Shown: in pieces, positions 1 to 29,341 of the stretch
How the letters are laid out: each line of letters opens with the position of its first letter
Position numbering within the stretch: the stretch's first letter is position 1
NCBI RefSeq assembly: GCF_013761175.1
Contig: NZ_JACDUR010000007.1
Location: 230,818 to 294,817, forward strand
Source: Nonomuraea soli
Lineage (GTDB): Bacteria > Actinomycetota > Actinomycetes > Streptosporangiales > Streptosporangiaceae
Direction: 5' to 3'
DNA: 64,000 bases
Program-made: the position numbers and the translations under genes
The notes under the pieces: generated by a model
Databases searched by the model: none
What the model saw: the letters and a program-made list of their open reading frames with translations, nothing else
What the model was told of the DNA's origin: nothing

Positions 1-1635
1 CTGGACCAGCTGAGGGAACACCTCGGCGAGACCGTCGAGCCGGTCGAGCCGGTCGAGACCCCCGAGGCGGTCGAGCCGGTCGAGCCGGTTGAGACCCCCG
101 AGGCGGTCGAGGCGGCCGGGCCGGCGGCGACGGCCGGAGTCGTCGAGCGTGTCGCGCCCACCGCGTCAGCCCCGCCTGACGCGGAAGGCAAGATCGCGAT
201 CATCGGCATGGCCTGCCGCCTCCCAGGAGCCCCCGACCTCGACACCTTCTGGGACAACCTCACCTCCGGCCGCTGCGCCGTCGGCGAGGTCCCCGAGTCC
301 CGCTGGGACCACCGCGAGCTCTACCACCCCGAGCCGCGCCTGGGCCGGAGCATCAGCAAGTGGGGCGGTTTCGTCGACGACATCGAAGGCTTCGACGCCG
401 GCTTCTTCGCCATGACGGAGCAGGAGGCGCGGGCGCTCGACCCCGCCATCCGCATGTTCCTCGAATGTTGCGCCACCGCCCTCAGCGACGCCGGATACGA
501 CCCGGCGGAGCTGCGAGGCTCCGACGTCGGCGTGTTCGCCGGCGCCAGGATGTCCGGCTACGGGCGCCGCGCAGGAGTGCGGGCGGGCGGGCTCGCCTCC
601 GACCAGAACTTCATCGCCGCCCGGGTCGCCCACCACTTCGACTTCCACGGCCCCAACCTCGTGGTCGACAGCGCCTGCTCCTCCTCGCTGGTCAGCGTCC
701 AGCTCGCCGGCCGCAGCCTGCTCGCCGGCGAGTCCCGCCTGGCCCTGGCGGGCGGCGTGGAGGTGCTGCTGGACGAGGAGGACTACCTCCAGCTCAGCGC
801 GGCCAAGGCCCTGTCGCCGACCGGCAGGTGCCACACGTTCGACGAGAGCGCCGACGGGTTCGTCCCCGGCGAGGGCTGCGGCGTCGTGCTGCTCAAGCCG
901 CTGGCCGCCGCCTTGGCGGACGGCGACCGCATCCACGCGGTCATCGAGGCCGTCGCCGTCAACAACGACGGGCACACGATGGGCATCACCACGCCCAACC
1001 CCGAGGCCCAGGCGGACGTGGTACGGCGAGCGCTGGCCGCCGCCGGCCGCAGCGCCGCGGAGATCGGCCTGGTGGAGGCGCACGGGACGGGCACCCTGAT
1101 CGGCGACCCGATCGAGCTGCGAGCCCTCACGCAGGTGTTCCGCGAGAGCACCGACGCGAAGGGCGCCACCGCGATCGGCAGCGTGAAGTCCAACATCGGG
1201 CACACGCTGAGCGCCGCGGGAATCGCCGGACTGCTCAAGGCCGCCCTCGCGGTGGAGCACGGGCGCATCCCGCCCACGCTGTCGTGCGAGCGGCCCAACC
1301 CGCGTTTCGACTTCGACGCCTCACCCTTCCGGCCGAGCACCGAGCCGCGCGACTGGGCCGATGCCGGGAAGGTGCGCGTCGCCGGGGTGAGCTCGTTCGG
1401 CCTCGGGGGCACCAATGCCCACCTCGTGCTGAGCCAGCTCGACCCGGAGCTGCGCGAGGGCGCCCCGGCCCAGAGGAGGCCCCTGCCCGCGCCCGTGTTC
1501 AACCGCAGGCGCCTGTGGCTCGACAAGGAACCGGCCGGGCAACCGGCCAAGGACAACGAACCGGCTCGCCGTATGACCTCCATCCTCGACCTGGATCTCA
1601 CGATGAACGGCGAACGCGTGAGAGGGAGTGCGTGA
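1..1635 (+). CDS. Partial trans-AT PKS (LnmI-like C-terminus): ACP tail, linker, terminal ketosynthase
   Basis: The 5' end is outside the window and the reading frame is open from base 1. The first residues (LDQLREHL) look like the last helix of a carrier protein. A Glu/Pro/Val linker follows, then a complete ketosynthase from about base 190 to 1440 with the active-site Cys in DSACSSSL and the two His in EAHGTGT and SNIGH. About 60 residues follow the KS, then a TGA stop. There is no AT, so the extender is loaded in trans. The KS stands alone because its processing domains (DH-ACP-KR) open the next gene, the same split module as between LnmI and LnmJ of leinamycin. The NRPS part expected at the N-terminus is not visible. 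Confidence 0.93.
   Translation: MDQLREHLGETVEPVEPVETPEAVEPVEPVETPEAVEAAGPAATAGVVERVAPTASAPPDAEGKIAIIGMACRLPGAPDLDTFWDNLTSGRCAVGEVPESRWDHRELYHPEPRLGRSISKWGGFVDDIEGFDAGFFAMTEQEARALDPAIRMFLECCATALSDAGYDPAELRGSDVGVFAGARMSGYGRRAGVRAGGLASDQNFIAARVAHHFDFHGPNLVVDSACSSSLVSVQLAGRSLLAGESRLALAGGVEVLLDEEDYLQLSAAKALSPTGRCHTFDESADGFVPGEGCGVVLLKPLAAALADGDRIHAVIEAVAVNNDGHTMGITTPNPEAQADVVRRALAAAGRSAAEIGLVEAHGTGTLIGDPIELRALTQVFRESTDAKGATAIGSVKSNIGHTLSAAGIAGLLKAALAVEHGRIPPTLSCERPNPRFDFDASPFRPSTEPRDWADAGKVRVAGVSSFGLGGTNAHLVLSQLDPELREGAPAQRRPLPAPVFNRRRLWLDKEPAGQPAKDNEPARRMTSILDLDLTMNGERVRGSA
34..105 (+). repeat. Two tandem 36-bp units in the ACP-KS linker
   Basis: Two almost identical 36-base units (34-69, 70-105) encode VEPVEPVETPEA twice. 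This is an in-frame, acidic, proline-rich interdomain linker of the upstream PKS, not a regulatory repeat. Confidence 0.8.
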
Positions 1636-1639
1636 ATCC

Positions 1640-22674
<21,035 letters not shown>

Positions 22675-22678
<4 letters not shown>

Positions 22679-23592
22679 ACGCGACCAGGCTCGACGAGAG
22701 CACCGTGACGAGGACGGCGCTGGTGACGCCCGGCATGTGCGGGCCCAATTCGCTGTTCGCCGGCCAGCTCGGCGACTGGACCTGGGAGACGGTCACCGCG
22801 CTGTGCGACGTCAACGCCTTCGACGCCAGGAACGAGGACGGCTCGCCGACCTACCTGTCCTTCTACTACTTCCGCATCAAGGCCGGCCGCGACATGCACG
22901 TCAACGGGCTCACCTTCGGCGACCGGCTCGACGTCACCTCGCGGCTGTTCGGCTTCGGGAGCGAGTCGATTCTGGCCCTGCACAAGGTGTCGCCGGTGGG
23001 CGGCGGCGCGCTGGCCGTCGAGCCGGAGGAGTTCTACCGCTTCGACGACCCCAAGGCCGTCTACGTCGAGAACTTCAACCGCTGGATCACCAGGAGCGCG
23101 CCCGGGAGCAACGAGGGCCTGGTCAAGTCGTCGCCGGTGGGTTTCAGGCACGATCACCTGCCGCGACTGCCCGACGCCTACTCACCCCGCCGGGTCTACA
23201 ACCACGCCAGGAGCCGGCTCACCTTCCTCGACGCCGTCCCGCCCGACCGTGAGCGGCTCAGCGTCGACTACCGGGTCGACGCCTCGCGCGACCTCAACGG
23301 GGTGGGCCTGCTCTACTTCGCGAGCTACTTCTCGATCACCGACTGGGCCCTGCTCCAGCTGTGGCGCGAACGGGGCAGAAGCACCGAGAGCTACCTGCGC
23401 CGCGTCGTCCTCGACCAGCAGCTGTGCTACCTGGGCAACGCCGACGCCGACGCGGTGCTGCGCATCGACGTCGACGCGTGGGGCAGTCCGGGTGACGAGC
23501 TCTTCAACGTGGTCATCAAGAACCACGGCCGGACGATCGCGGTCAGCACCCTGCACGTGGTCTCGACAGGAGGTTCCCATGACGGCGCGTGA
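22675..23592 (+). CDS. lnmK: LnmK-type bifunctional acyltransferase/decarboxylase
   Basis: This is a 305-residue protein of the LnmK double hot-dog family. VTPGMCGPNSLFAGQLGDWT near the N-terminus and the YVENFNRWITR and DLNGVGLLYFASYFS segments match LnmK as I remember it. LnmK takes methylmalonyl-CoA, self-acylates, transfers to its ACP and decarboxylates to give propionyl-ACP, the donor for HMG-synthase-mediated beta-alkylation. Its ATG overlaps the PKS stop by four bases, and its end overlaps the next ACP start by 14 bases. The order K-ACP-HMGS is that of lnmK-lnmL-lnmM. It is cytosolic and acts with the two genes after it. Confidence 0.88.
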
Positions 23593-23815
23593 GAAGGTCT
23601 GGTCGGCCGTGCGAGAGGGCATCACCGACATCCTGCCCGGGGCACGCATCGAGGGTGATCTGCACCTGCGTGACCTCGGCGCCGACTCCGTCGACCGGGT
23701 CGAGATCATCCTCGGCGTCCTGGACCGGCTCGGCGTGGAGGAGCCCCTGTCGAGCTTCAGCGAGATCCCGAACATCAACGCCCTGGTCGATTTCCTGGTG
23801 GAGCGTGTGCGATGA
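23579..23815 (+). CDS. lnmL: Discrete donor acyl carrier protein (LnmL-like)
   Basis: This is a 78-residue ACP with the phosphopantetheine attachment Ser37 in LGADSVDRVE. The start is set by a perfect AGGAGG five bases upstream of the ATG, although it lies inside the 3' end of the preceding gene. By position it is the partner of the LnmK-type enzyme and carries the donor acyl group (propionyl in leinamycin) to the HMG synthase encoded next. The stop overlaps the HMG synthase start (ATGA). Confidence 0.9.
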   Translation: MTAREKVWSAVREGITDILPGARIEGDLHLRDLGADSVDRVEIILGVLDRLGVEEPLSSFSEIPNINALVDFLVERVR

Positions 23816-25044
23816 ACGTCGGCATCGAGGCACTGAACGTCTACTGCGGGCTGGCCCAGATCCCCGTGCGCACCCTCTTCGAGGGCAGGGGGCTGGACCA
23901 GGAGCGCATGGGCAATCTGATGATGGACAACCGCTCGGTCGGCCTGCCGTTCGAGGATCCCGTGACCAATGCGGTGAACGCCGCCAAACCGGTCGTCGAC
24001 CGGCTCACGGAGGAGCAGAAGAACCGGATCGAGATCGTGATCACCTCGACCGAGTCCGGTCTCGACTACTCCAAGTCGGTGGCCTCGTACGTGCACGAGC
24101 ACCTGGGCCTGAGCCGAAACTGCCGCGTGGTGGAGGTCAAGCAGGCCTGCTACGCGGCCACGGCCGCCGTCCAGCTGGCGGTGGGGTACGTGGCCTCCGG
24201 GGTGTCGCCGGGGGCCAAGGCGCTGGTCATCGCCACTGACGTGGCCCTGGTCGACGAGCGCGCCGCCTACGCGGAGCCGGCCATGGGCGCGGGGGCCGCC
24301 GCGGTCCTGGTGAGTGACGACCCGCGCGTGCTCGCCGTCGATCTGGGCGCCTTCGGCAACCACAGCTACGAGACCATGGACTCGGCCAGACCGTCGCCCT
24401 CCTTCGACATCGCCGACTCCGACCGCTCGCTCTTCGCCTACCTCGACTGCCTCACCAACTGCTTCGAGAGCTACCGCGCCAAGGTCGAGGACGTCGACTT
24501 CGCCACCACCTTCGACTACCTGGCGATGCACACCCCGTTCGCCGGCATGGTGAAGGCGGCGCACCGCAAGCTCATGCGGGAGTTCGCCGGCTCCGCCTCC
24601 GCGGAGGCGGACTTCACCAGGCGGGTGCTGCCGTCGCTGACCTATCCGAGCAGGGTGGGCAACCTCTGCTCGGGCTCGGTGTACCTGGCGTTGTGCAGCC
24701 TGATCGACAACGGCGCGCTCGACGGCGGCGCCAGGGTCGGGCTCTACTCCTACGGCTCCGGCTGCTCCTCGGAGTTCTTCAGCGGCCTCGTCGACCGGGG
24801 TTCCGCCGACGAGCTCGCCGCGATGCGCATCGGCGAGCACCTGGCCGGCCGCTGCGAGCTGACGTTCGAGGAGTACACGCGCGTGCTGCCGGGCAATCTC
24901 ACCTGCCTGGTGCCTGAGCAGGACAGGCAGGTCGACGTGGCCGCCTACGACGACATCGTCGGCCGCGCCCATGTCGAGCGCGACCTGCTGGTGAACACGG
25001 GGACGAAAGATTACCGCCGGACCTACGAATGGCTTTCACGATGA
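23812..25044 (+). CDS. lnmM: HMG-CoA synthase homologue for polyketide beta-alkylation (LnmM-like)
   Basis: This is a 410-residue protein of the HMG-CoA synthase family. The catalytic Cys113 is in VKQACYAATAA, at the expected position for bacterial HMGS. It condenses the acyl group of a donor ACP onto the beta-keto group of the ACP-bound polyketide, beginning a beta-branch. Two different donor ACPs flank it (23579 and 25041), so it may accept either. Overlaps of four bases on both sides indicate translational coupling. Confidence 0.92.
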   Translation: MNVGIEALNVYCGLAQIPVRTLFEGRGLDQERMGNLMMDNRSVGLPFEDPVTNAVNAAKPVVDRLTEEQKNRIEIVITSTESGLDYSKSVASYVHEHLGLSRNCRVVEVKQACYAATAAVQLAVGYVASGVSPGAKALVIATDVALVDERAAYAEPAMGAGAAAVLVSDDPRVLAVDLGAFGNHSYETMDSARPSPSFDIADSDRSLFAYLDCLTNCFESYRAKVEDVDFATTFDYLAMHTPFAGMVKAAHRKLMREFAGSASAEADFTRRVLPSLTYPSRVGNLCSGSVYLALCSLIDNGALDGGARVGLYSYGSGCSSEFFSGLVDRGSADELAAMRIGEHLAGRCELTFEEYTRVLPGNLTCLVPEQDRQVDVAAYDDIVGRAHVERDLLVNTGTKDYRRTYEWLSR

Positions 25045-25280
25045 ACGAGGACGAGATCTTCGAGACCGTCAGGCGCAATGTGCTCAAGGTTCTGCCAGAG
25101 CTCACGCCCGACGAGGTCACGATCGACGGCACACTGAGCGACCTGGGCGCCAACAGCATCGACCGGGCGGACGTGGTCACGATGACCATGGAGGACCTGG
25201 GCATGGTCATCCCTGTTGCGGAGTTCCAGGACGTCAGCGACATCCGTTCCCTTGTCGACCTGCTGAAGAAGCACTCATGA
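25041..25280 (+). CDS. Second discrete donor ACP
   Basis: This is a 79-residue ACP with attachment Ser39 in LGANSIDRAD, the signature common in donor ACPs of HMGS cassettes. The ATG at 25041 overlaps the HMGS stop in ATGA; an in-frame ATG at 25029 would add four residues (MAFT) and is less likely. It lies directly before the decarboxylating KS, with which it presumably makes acetyl-ACP from malonyl-ACP. Confidence 0.88.
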   Translation: MNEDEIFETVRRNVLKVLPELTPDEVTIDGTLSDLGANSIDRADVVTMTMEDLGMVIPVAEFQDVSDIRSLVDLLKKHS

Positions 25281-26524
25281 GGGTCGTCGTCACCGGCATG
25301 GGCGTGTTGTGCTCCGTCGCCCCCGACGTGCCCTCCTTCACCGACGCGCTGCGCGAGGGCCGCTGCGGGATCGTCCCGATGCCCGATCCGGGTGACGGCG
25401 GGCCGCGCCTCGCGGCTCCGGTCAGGGACTTCTGCTTCTCCGAGGCGGCCTCCGCCTTCGAGGCGGGGCGGGTCGCACTGCGGGTCGCGCACCGTTCGCC
25501 GGAGCCGCTGCAGATGGACCTGGTGACCGCGATGCAGGCCTTCGAGGACGCCGGGCTGCACCGCTCGGCGCCGCCCGCCGACCGGCTGGGGCTGGTCGTG
25601 TCGGGGCACAACCTCAGCTCCGGTTACGTCCACGATCTCCATCCCAAGTACGAGGACAACCCGGCGCACCTGCCGGCCAGGTTCGCGCTGCACTTCATGG
25701 ACACCGACCGGGTCGGCACGGTCAGCCAGGTGCTCGGGATCAAGGGAGAGGGCTACACCGTGGGCGGCGCCTCCGCCAGCGGCAACGTCGGCCTGGTCAA
25801 CGGCAGCCGGCTGGTGGAGTCGGGCGCGGTCGACGCCTGCCTGGTCGTGGGCGCGATGACCGACATGTCGCCGATGGAGAAGCGCGGCCTGGCGACGATC
25901 GGGGCCGTGGCGGGCGCCGACACCGAGGATCCCGAGCAGGCGGGCTGCCGCCCGTTCGACGAGCATCACGAGGGGTTCGTGGCCGGGCAGGGGGCGGCCT
26001 GCGTGGTGCTGGAGAACGAGGAGTCCGCGCGTTCGCGCGGCGCCCGGATCCTGGCCGAGCTGGCCGGATACGACCTCAAGCTGTCGGGCACCAGCATGCC
26101 GGAGCCCGACGAGGACGGCGAGGCCAGGGTGATGGCCAACGCCATGACCATGGCCGGGATCGGTCCTGACGACATCGACTACGTCAACGCCCACGCCACC
26201 GCGACGCCGCGCGGCGACGAGATCGAGGTCCTGGCCCTGCGCCGGGCTCTCGGCCAGGCCTTCGGCAAGCCGTGGGTGAACTCCACCAAAGGCCTCGTCG
26301 GGCACTGCATGTGCGCGGCGGGGGTGGTCGAGGCGGTCGCCACGATCATCCAGATGCGCCACGACTTCGTCCATCCCAACCTGAACCTGAACCGGCCGAT
26401 CAACTACGACTGCCGGTTCGTGCCCGACACCGCCCAGCCCGCGCGCATCGGGCACGCCCTGTCCAACAGCTTCGGCTTCGGCGGCTTCAACACCAGCGTC
26501 GTGCTGAGGCGTGCCGATGGATGA
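25277..26524 (+). CDS. Decarboxylating ketosynthase (KS-DC) of an HMGS cassette
   Basis: This is a 415-residue stand-alone KS-fold protein. The condensing Cys is replaced by Ser166 in TVGGASASGN, while both catalytic His are kept (NAHATATPRGDE and GLVGHCMCAAG). Cys-to-Ser KS homologues such as CurC and PksF decarboxylate malonyl-ACP to acetyl-ACP, the donor for beta-methyl branching. It overlaps the ACP upstream and the PPTase downstream. A KS-DC system together with an LnmK-type system is unusual, since each alone can supply a donor. Confidence 0.87.
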   Translation: MRVVVTGMGVLCSVAPDVPSFTDALREGRCGIVPMPDPGDGGPRLAAPVRDFCFSEAASAFEAGRVALRVAHRSPEPLQMDLVTAMQAFEDAGLHRSAPPADRLGLVVSGHNLSSGYVHDLHPKYEDNPAHLPARFALHFMDTDRVGTVSQVLGIKGEGYTVGGASASGNVGLVNGSRLVESGAVDACLVVGAMTDMSPMEKRGLATIGAVAGADTEDPEQAGCRPFDEHHEGFVAGQGAACVVLENEESARSRGARILAELAGYDLKLSGTSMPEPDEDGEARVMANAMTMAGIGPDDIDYVNAHATATPRGDEIEVLALRRALGQAFGKPWVNSTKGLVGHCMCAAGVVEAVATIIQMRHDFVHPNLNLNRPINYDCRFVPDTAQPARIGHALSNSFGFGGFNTSVVLRRADG

Positions 26525-27179
26525 CGACGTCCACGTGTGGGTCGCCGACCCCGGCGCCCCGGCGTTCCTGCCGGTGCTGTCGCCGGACGAGCGCGCCAGG
26601 ATGGGCCGGTTCCACCTGGCCAGGGACCGCAGGTCCTACGAGGTCGCGCACGGCCTGGCCCGCCTGGCGCTGAGCCGCTGCCGTCCGTCGGTGCCCCCTG
26701 GCGCGTGGCGGTTCGTGAAGGGCAGGTACGGCAAGCCGGAGGTAGAAGGTGACGACGAGCTGCGCTTCAGCCTGTCGCACACCTCCCGGCTGGTGGCCGT
26801 GGCCGTGGCCCGCCGGATCGACTGCGGCCTCGACGTGGAGACGACCGACCGCGCGACGGACGTGGTACGGCTGGCCCGCCGCGCCCTGGCGCCCGCCGAG
26901 CGCGCGGCCATGATGGCGCTGCCCCCACCCGATCGGCCCGCGTGCTTCTTCCGCTTCTGGACCCTCAAGGAGGCCTACGTCAAGGCGCGCGGCCTGGGCA
27001 TGACGGTCGAGTTCGACCGGATCGCCTTCCAACTGCGTCCAGGCATCCGCCTCGGCACCGACGGCGGCCGAGCCTGGCAGTTCGCCCAATGGAGTCCCCG
27101 CCCGGACAGCGTGGCGGCCCTGGCCTTGCGCACGGGCGGTGCTGGAGGTGAGCGCCGGATCATCCTGCACGACACATAG
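26517..27179 (+). CDS. Sfp-type 4'-phosphopantetheinyl transferase
   Basis: This is a 220-residue PPTase with the two family motifs: GLDVETT (Mg/CoA binding) and FWTLKEAYVKARG. It converts apo carrier proteins (all ACPs and the PCP of the cluster) to holo form using coenzyme A. The ATG at 26517 overlaps the end of the KS-DC gene by eight bases; an in-frame GTG at 26511 is an alternative. It is the last gene of the coupled run that begins with the PKS genes. Confidence 0.92.
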   Translation: MDDDVHVWVADPGAPAFLPVLSPDERARMGRFHLARDRRSYEVAHGLARLALSRCRPSVPPGAWRFVKGRYGKPEVEGDDELRFSLSHTSRLVAVAVARRIDCGLDVETTDRATDVVRLARRALAPAERAAMMALPPPDRPACFFRFWTLKEAYVKARGLGMTVEFDRIAFQLRPGIRLGTDGGRAWQFAQWSPRPDSVAALALRTGGAGGERRIILHDT

Positions 27180-27223
27180 GTAGCGAAGTGACGGGTAAGG
27201 CACGAAAAACGGAAGGAGACACC

Positions 27224-27622
27224 ATGACTACGCAAGGTAAGGGGACGTATCAGGTAACGGGGTGGGACGAGAAGCCTTACTCCGAGAAGAAGGGACAGGC
27301 GAAACTCACCAAGGCCCACTTCACCAACACCTTCACCGGAGACATCGAGGGCGAGGGCACCTCTGAGTACCTCATGGTCTACCCCTCTGACACCTCCGCC
27401 ACCTTCGTCGGTCTCCAGCAGGTCGTCGGCAGCGTCAAGGGCCGCAAGGGCACCTTCGTGCTGCAGGCCACGGGCACGTTCGAGGAGGGCCTTGCCAAGG
27501 CCGACTGGTCGGTCGTGCCCGACTCGGGCACCGAGGAGCTGGCCGGGCTGAAGGGCAAGGGGGGATACGTCTCCAAGAGCGACGGGTCCGCCGACTTCAC
27601 GCTCAACTTCACCAACGGCTGA
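27224..27622 (+). CDS. DUF3224 family protein
   Basis: This is a 132-residue soluble protein resembling the DUF3224 family (small beta-barrel, allene-oxide-cyclase-like by analogy). Typical features are TFTGDIEGEGTSEYLM, FVGLQQVVGSVKGRKGTFVL and the ELAGLKGKGGY segment. A strong GGAAGGAG five bases before the ATG at 27224 sets the start. No catalytic role is known to me. It lies 44 bases after the PPTase and ends just before a strong hairpin, so it is probably the last gene of the PKS transcript. Whether it takes part in biosynthesis is unknown. Confidence 0.8.
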   Translation: MTTQGKGTYQVTGWDEKPYSEKKGQAKLTKAHFTNTFTGDIEGEGTSEYLMVYPSDTSATFVGLQQVVGSVKGRKGTFVLQATGTFEEGLAKADWSVVPDSGTEELAGLKGKGGYVSKSDGSADFTLNFTNG

Positions 27623-27636
27623 CCCCCGATTCCAGC

Positions 27637-27676
27637 GAAGGGCGGGTCTGCTCAACACTGAGCAGACCCGCCCTTC
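27637..27676. terminator. Strong hairpin with 18-bp perfect arms, overlapping an operator
   Basis: The arms 27637-27654 and 27659-27676 are perfectly complementary over 18 bp with loop ACAC. The hairpin is 14 bases after the DUF3224 stop and has no T-run, as is common in high-GC actinomycetes. Its inner part is the TGCTCA-N4-TGAGCA palindrome found at two other promoters of the cluster, so the element may both end the PKS transcript and bind the regulator that starts the next one. Confidence 0.8.
27649..27664. promoter_or_regulatory. Candidate CRP/FNR operator, site A
   Basis: This is the 16-bp palindrome TGCTCA-ACAC-TGAGCA. A weak -10 (GACGAT, 27687-27692) begins 30.5 bases downstream of its centre, near the class II activator spacing. 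It precedes the flavin monooxygenase at 27725. Confidence 0.65.
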
Positions 27677-27724
27677 CATGGTCGGCGACGATGGCTCGAC
27701 AGACGTCGAAGGGGGTCGTAGACC

Positions 27725-28798
27725 ATGGCTGAGCGTGTGGAAGTGATCGTGATAGGTGGCGGCCAGAGTGGCCTGGTGGCCGGCTACTACCTCAAGCGGG
27801 CCGGAATCCCGTTCCTCATTCTCGACGAGGAGGACAGGGTGGGTCAGGCCTGGCGCAAACGCTGGAACTCGCTGGAGCTCTTCACGATCGCCGAGTACTG
27901 CGCGCTGCCAGGCCTGCGCTTCCCCGGCAGCAAGAACCGCTTCCCGGGCAAGGACGAGATGGCCGACTACGTCGAGACCTACGCGCGGGAGTTCGACCTG
28001 CCGATCAGGCTCGGCACCAAGGTCACCTCGCTGGAGCCCGCCCACGGCGGCTACCGGCTGGAGACCACCGCCGGCACCTTCGAGGCCGAGCAGGTCATCG
28101 TCGCCACCGGCGCCTACCGGCTGCCCAAGGTCCCGCCCATCGCGGCCGGGCTGAGCGACGAGGTGTACCAGACGCACACCGGCACCTACCGCGAGCCGTC
28201 GCAGATCCCCGGCAGGACCGTGGTCGTCGTCGGCGCCGCCAACTCCGGCGCCCAGATCGCCCCGGAGCTCGCCGCCACCCACCGGGTCCTGCTGTCGCAG
28301 GGTTCGCCGCTGCCGCACTTCGGCCGCCGCTTCCTCGGCAAGGGCCTGCACTGGTGGGGCGACAAGTTCGGATTGATCGCCAAGCCGTTGCAGGGCGAGC
28401 GCGACCGCCTGCACAAGAAGACGATCCTCGTCGGCCCGAGCCTGAAGAAGCTGTCCAAGCGGCACGGCTTCGAGCTCGTCGGGCGCACGATCGGCGCCGA
28501 GGGCCGCACCATGCGGTTCGAGGACGGCCGGGAGGTCGAGACCGACGCCGTGGTGTGGGCCACCGGGTTCCGCTACGACTACTCCTGGATGCACGCTCCC
28601 GTGCTCGACCAAGGTGGCGCGCCGATCCAGGAACGCGGCGTGACCGACGCCCCCGGCCTGTACATCCTCGGCATGCAGTGCCAGTACTCCTATGGTTCGG
28701 CCCTCATCTGGTGGGTAAAAGATGATGCCGCGTATCTCGTCGAACGGATCAGGGAGCGCCGCCACCGTACGGCGGGGGTTCCCAGCCGGAAGGGGTGA
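27725..28798 (+). CDS. FAD/NADPH-dependent flavin monooxygenase
   Basis: This is a 357-residue class B-type flavoprotein monooxygenase. The FAD Rossmann motif is VIGGGQSGLVAG at the N-terminus, the NADPH Rossmann motif is VVVGAANSGAQ near residue 165, and the late ATGFRYD motif is present. Relatives oxidise soft nucleophiles (N, S) or perform Baeyer-Villiger reactions. In a sulfur-inserting cluster, S-oxidation is an attractive but unproven role. It is the first gene after the hairpin/operator at 27637-27676 and has a purine-rich RBS (AAGGGGG). DUF1697 follows after six bases. Confidence 0.87.
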   Translation: MAERVEVIVIGGGQSGLVAGYYLKRAGIPFLILDEEDRVGQAWRKRWNSLELFTIAEYCALPGLRFPGSKNRFPGKDEMADYVETYAREFDLPIRLGTKVTSLEPAHGGYRLETTAGTFEAEQVIVATGAYRLPKVPPIAAGLSDEVYQTHTGTYREPSQIPGRTVVVVGAANSGAQIAPELAATHRVLLSQGSPLPHFGRRFLGKGLHWWGDKFGLIAKPLQGERDRLHKKTILVGPSLKKLSKRHGFELVGRTIGAEGRTMRFEDGREVETDAVVWATGFRYDYSWMHAPVLDQGGAPIQERGVTDAPGLYILGMQCQYSYGSALIWWVKDDAAYLVERIRERRHRTAGVPSRKG

Positions 28799-28804
28799 GC
28801 CGAG

Positions 28805-29341
28805 ATGAGCCGACAGGTGGCGCTGCTGCGTGGCGTGAACGTCGGAGGCCGCAACCAGGTGGGCATGCCCGCCCTCCGCGAACTGCTGGAGGGCCTGGGC
28901 TTCGAGGACGTCAAGACCCACCTGCAGAGCGGCAACGTCGTCTACAGCTCCGGCAAGGCGCCCGACCGGGCCGCCAAGGAGATCGAGCAGGCCCTGGCCA
29001 AGGAGCTGGGCGTCAAGGTGCCTGTGCTGGTCAGGACGAAGACGGAGCTCGCCGCCATCGCCAAGGCCGATCCGCTCGGCAAGGTGGCCTCCGATCCCGC
29101 CCTGTATCTGGTGACGTTCCTGTCCGGCAAGCCGGAGGCCAAGAAGATCAAGGAAGTGGATCCCGAGAAGTACGAGCCCGACGTGTTCAAGCACGTGGGG
29201 CAGGAGATCTACGTCTGGTGCCCCAACGGGGTGCGCAACACCAAGCTCACGTACTCCTTCTGGGAGAAGCTCCTCGGCGTCACGGCCACGGCCCGCAACT
29301 GGCGGACCGTGACCAAGCTGCTGGAGCTAGCGGACGGCTAG
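28805..29341 (+). CDS. DUF1697 family protein
   Basis: This is a 178-residue protein of the widespread DUF1697 family, with the characteristic N-terminal ALLRGVNVGGRNQVGM and LQSGNVVYSS segments. The biochemical function is unknown. It is co-transcribed with the flavin monooxygenase (gap of six bases). Its 3' end overlaps by 15 bases the convergent ligase gene. DUF1697 proteins are common outside biosynthetic clusters, so a pathway role is doubtful. Confidence 0.85.
   Translation: MSRQVALLRGVNVGGRNQVGMPALRELLEGLGFEDVKTHLQSGNVVYSSGKAPDRAAKEIEQALAKELGVKVPVLVRTKTELAAIAKADPLGKVASDPALYLVTFLSGKPEAKKIKEVDPEKYEPDVFKHVGQEIYVWCPNGVRNTKLTYSFWEKLLGVTATARNWRTVTKLLELADG

Noticed and set aside
27637..27676. 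Reading the hairpin as only a terminator
   Set aside because: Its core recurs at two other cluster promoters, one of them between divergent genes where no terminator is needed, so a protein-binding role is also indicated.
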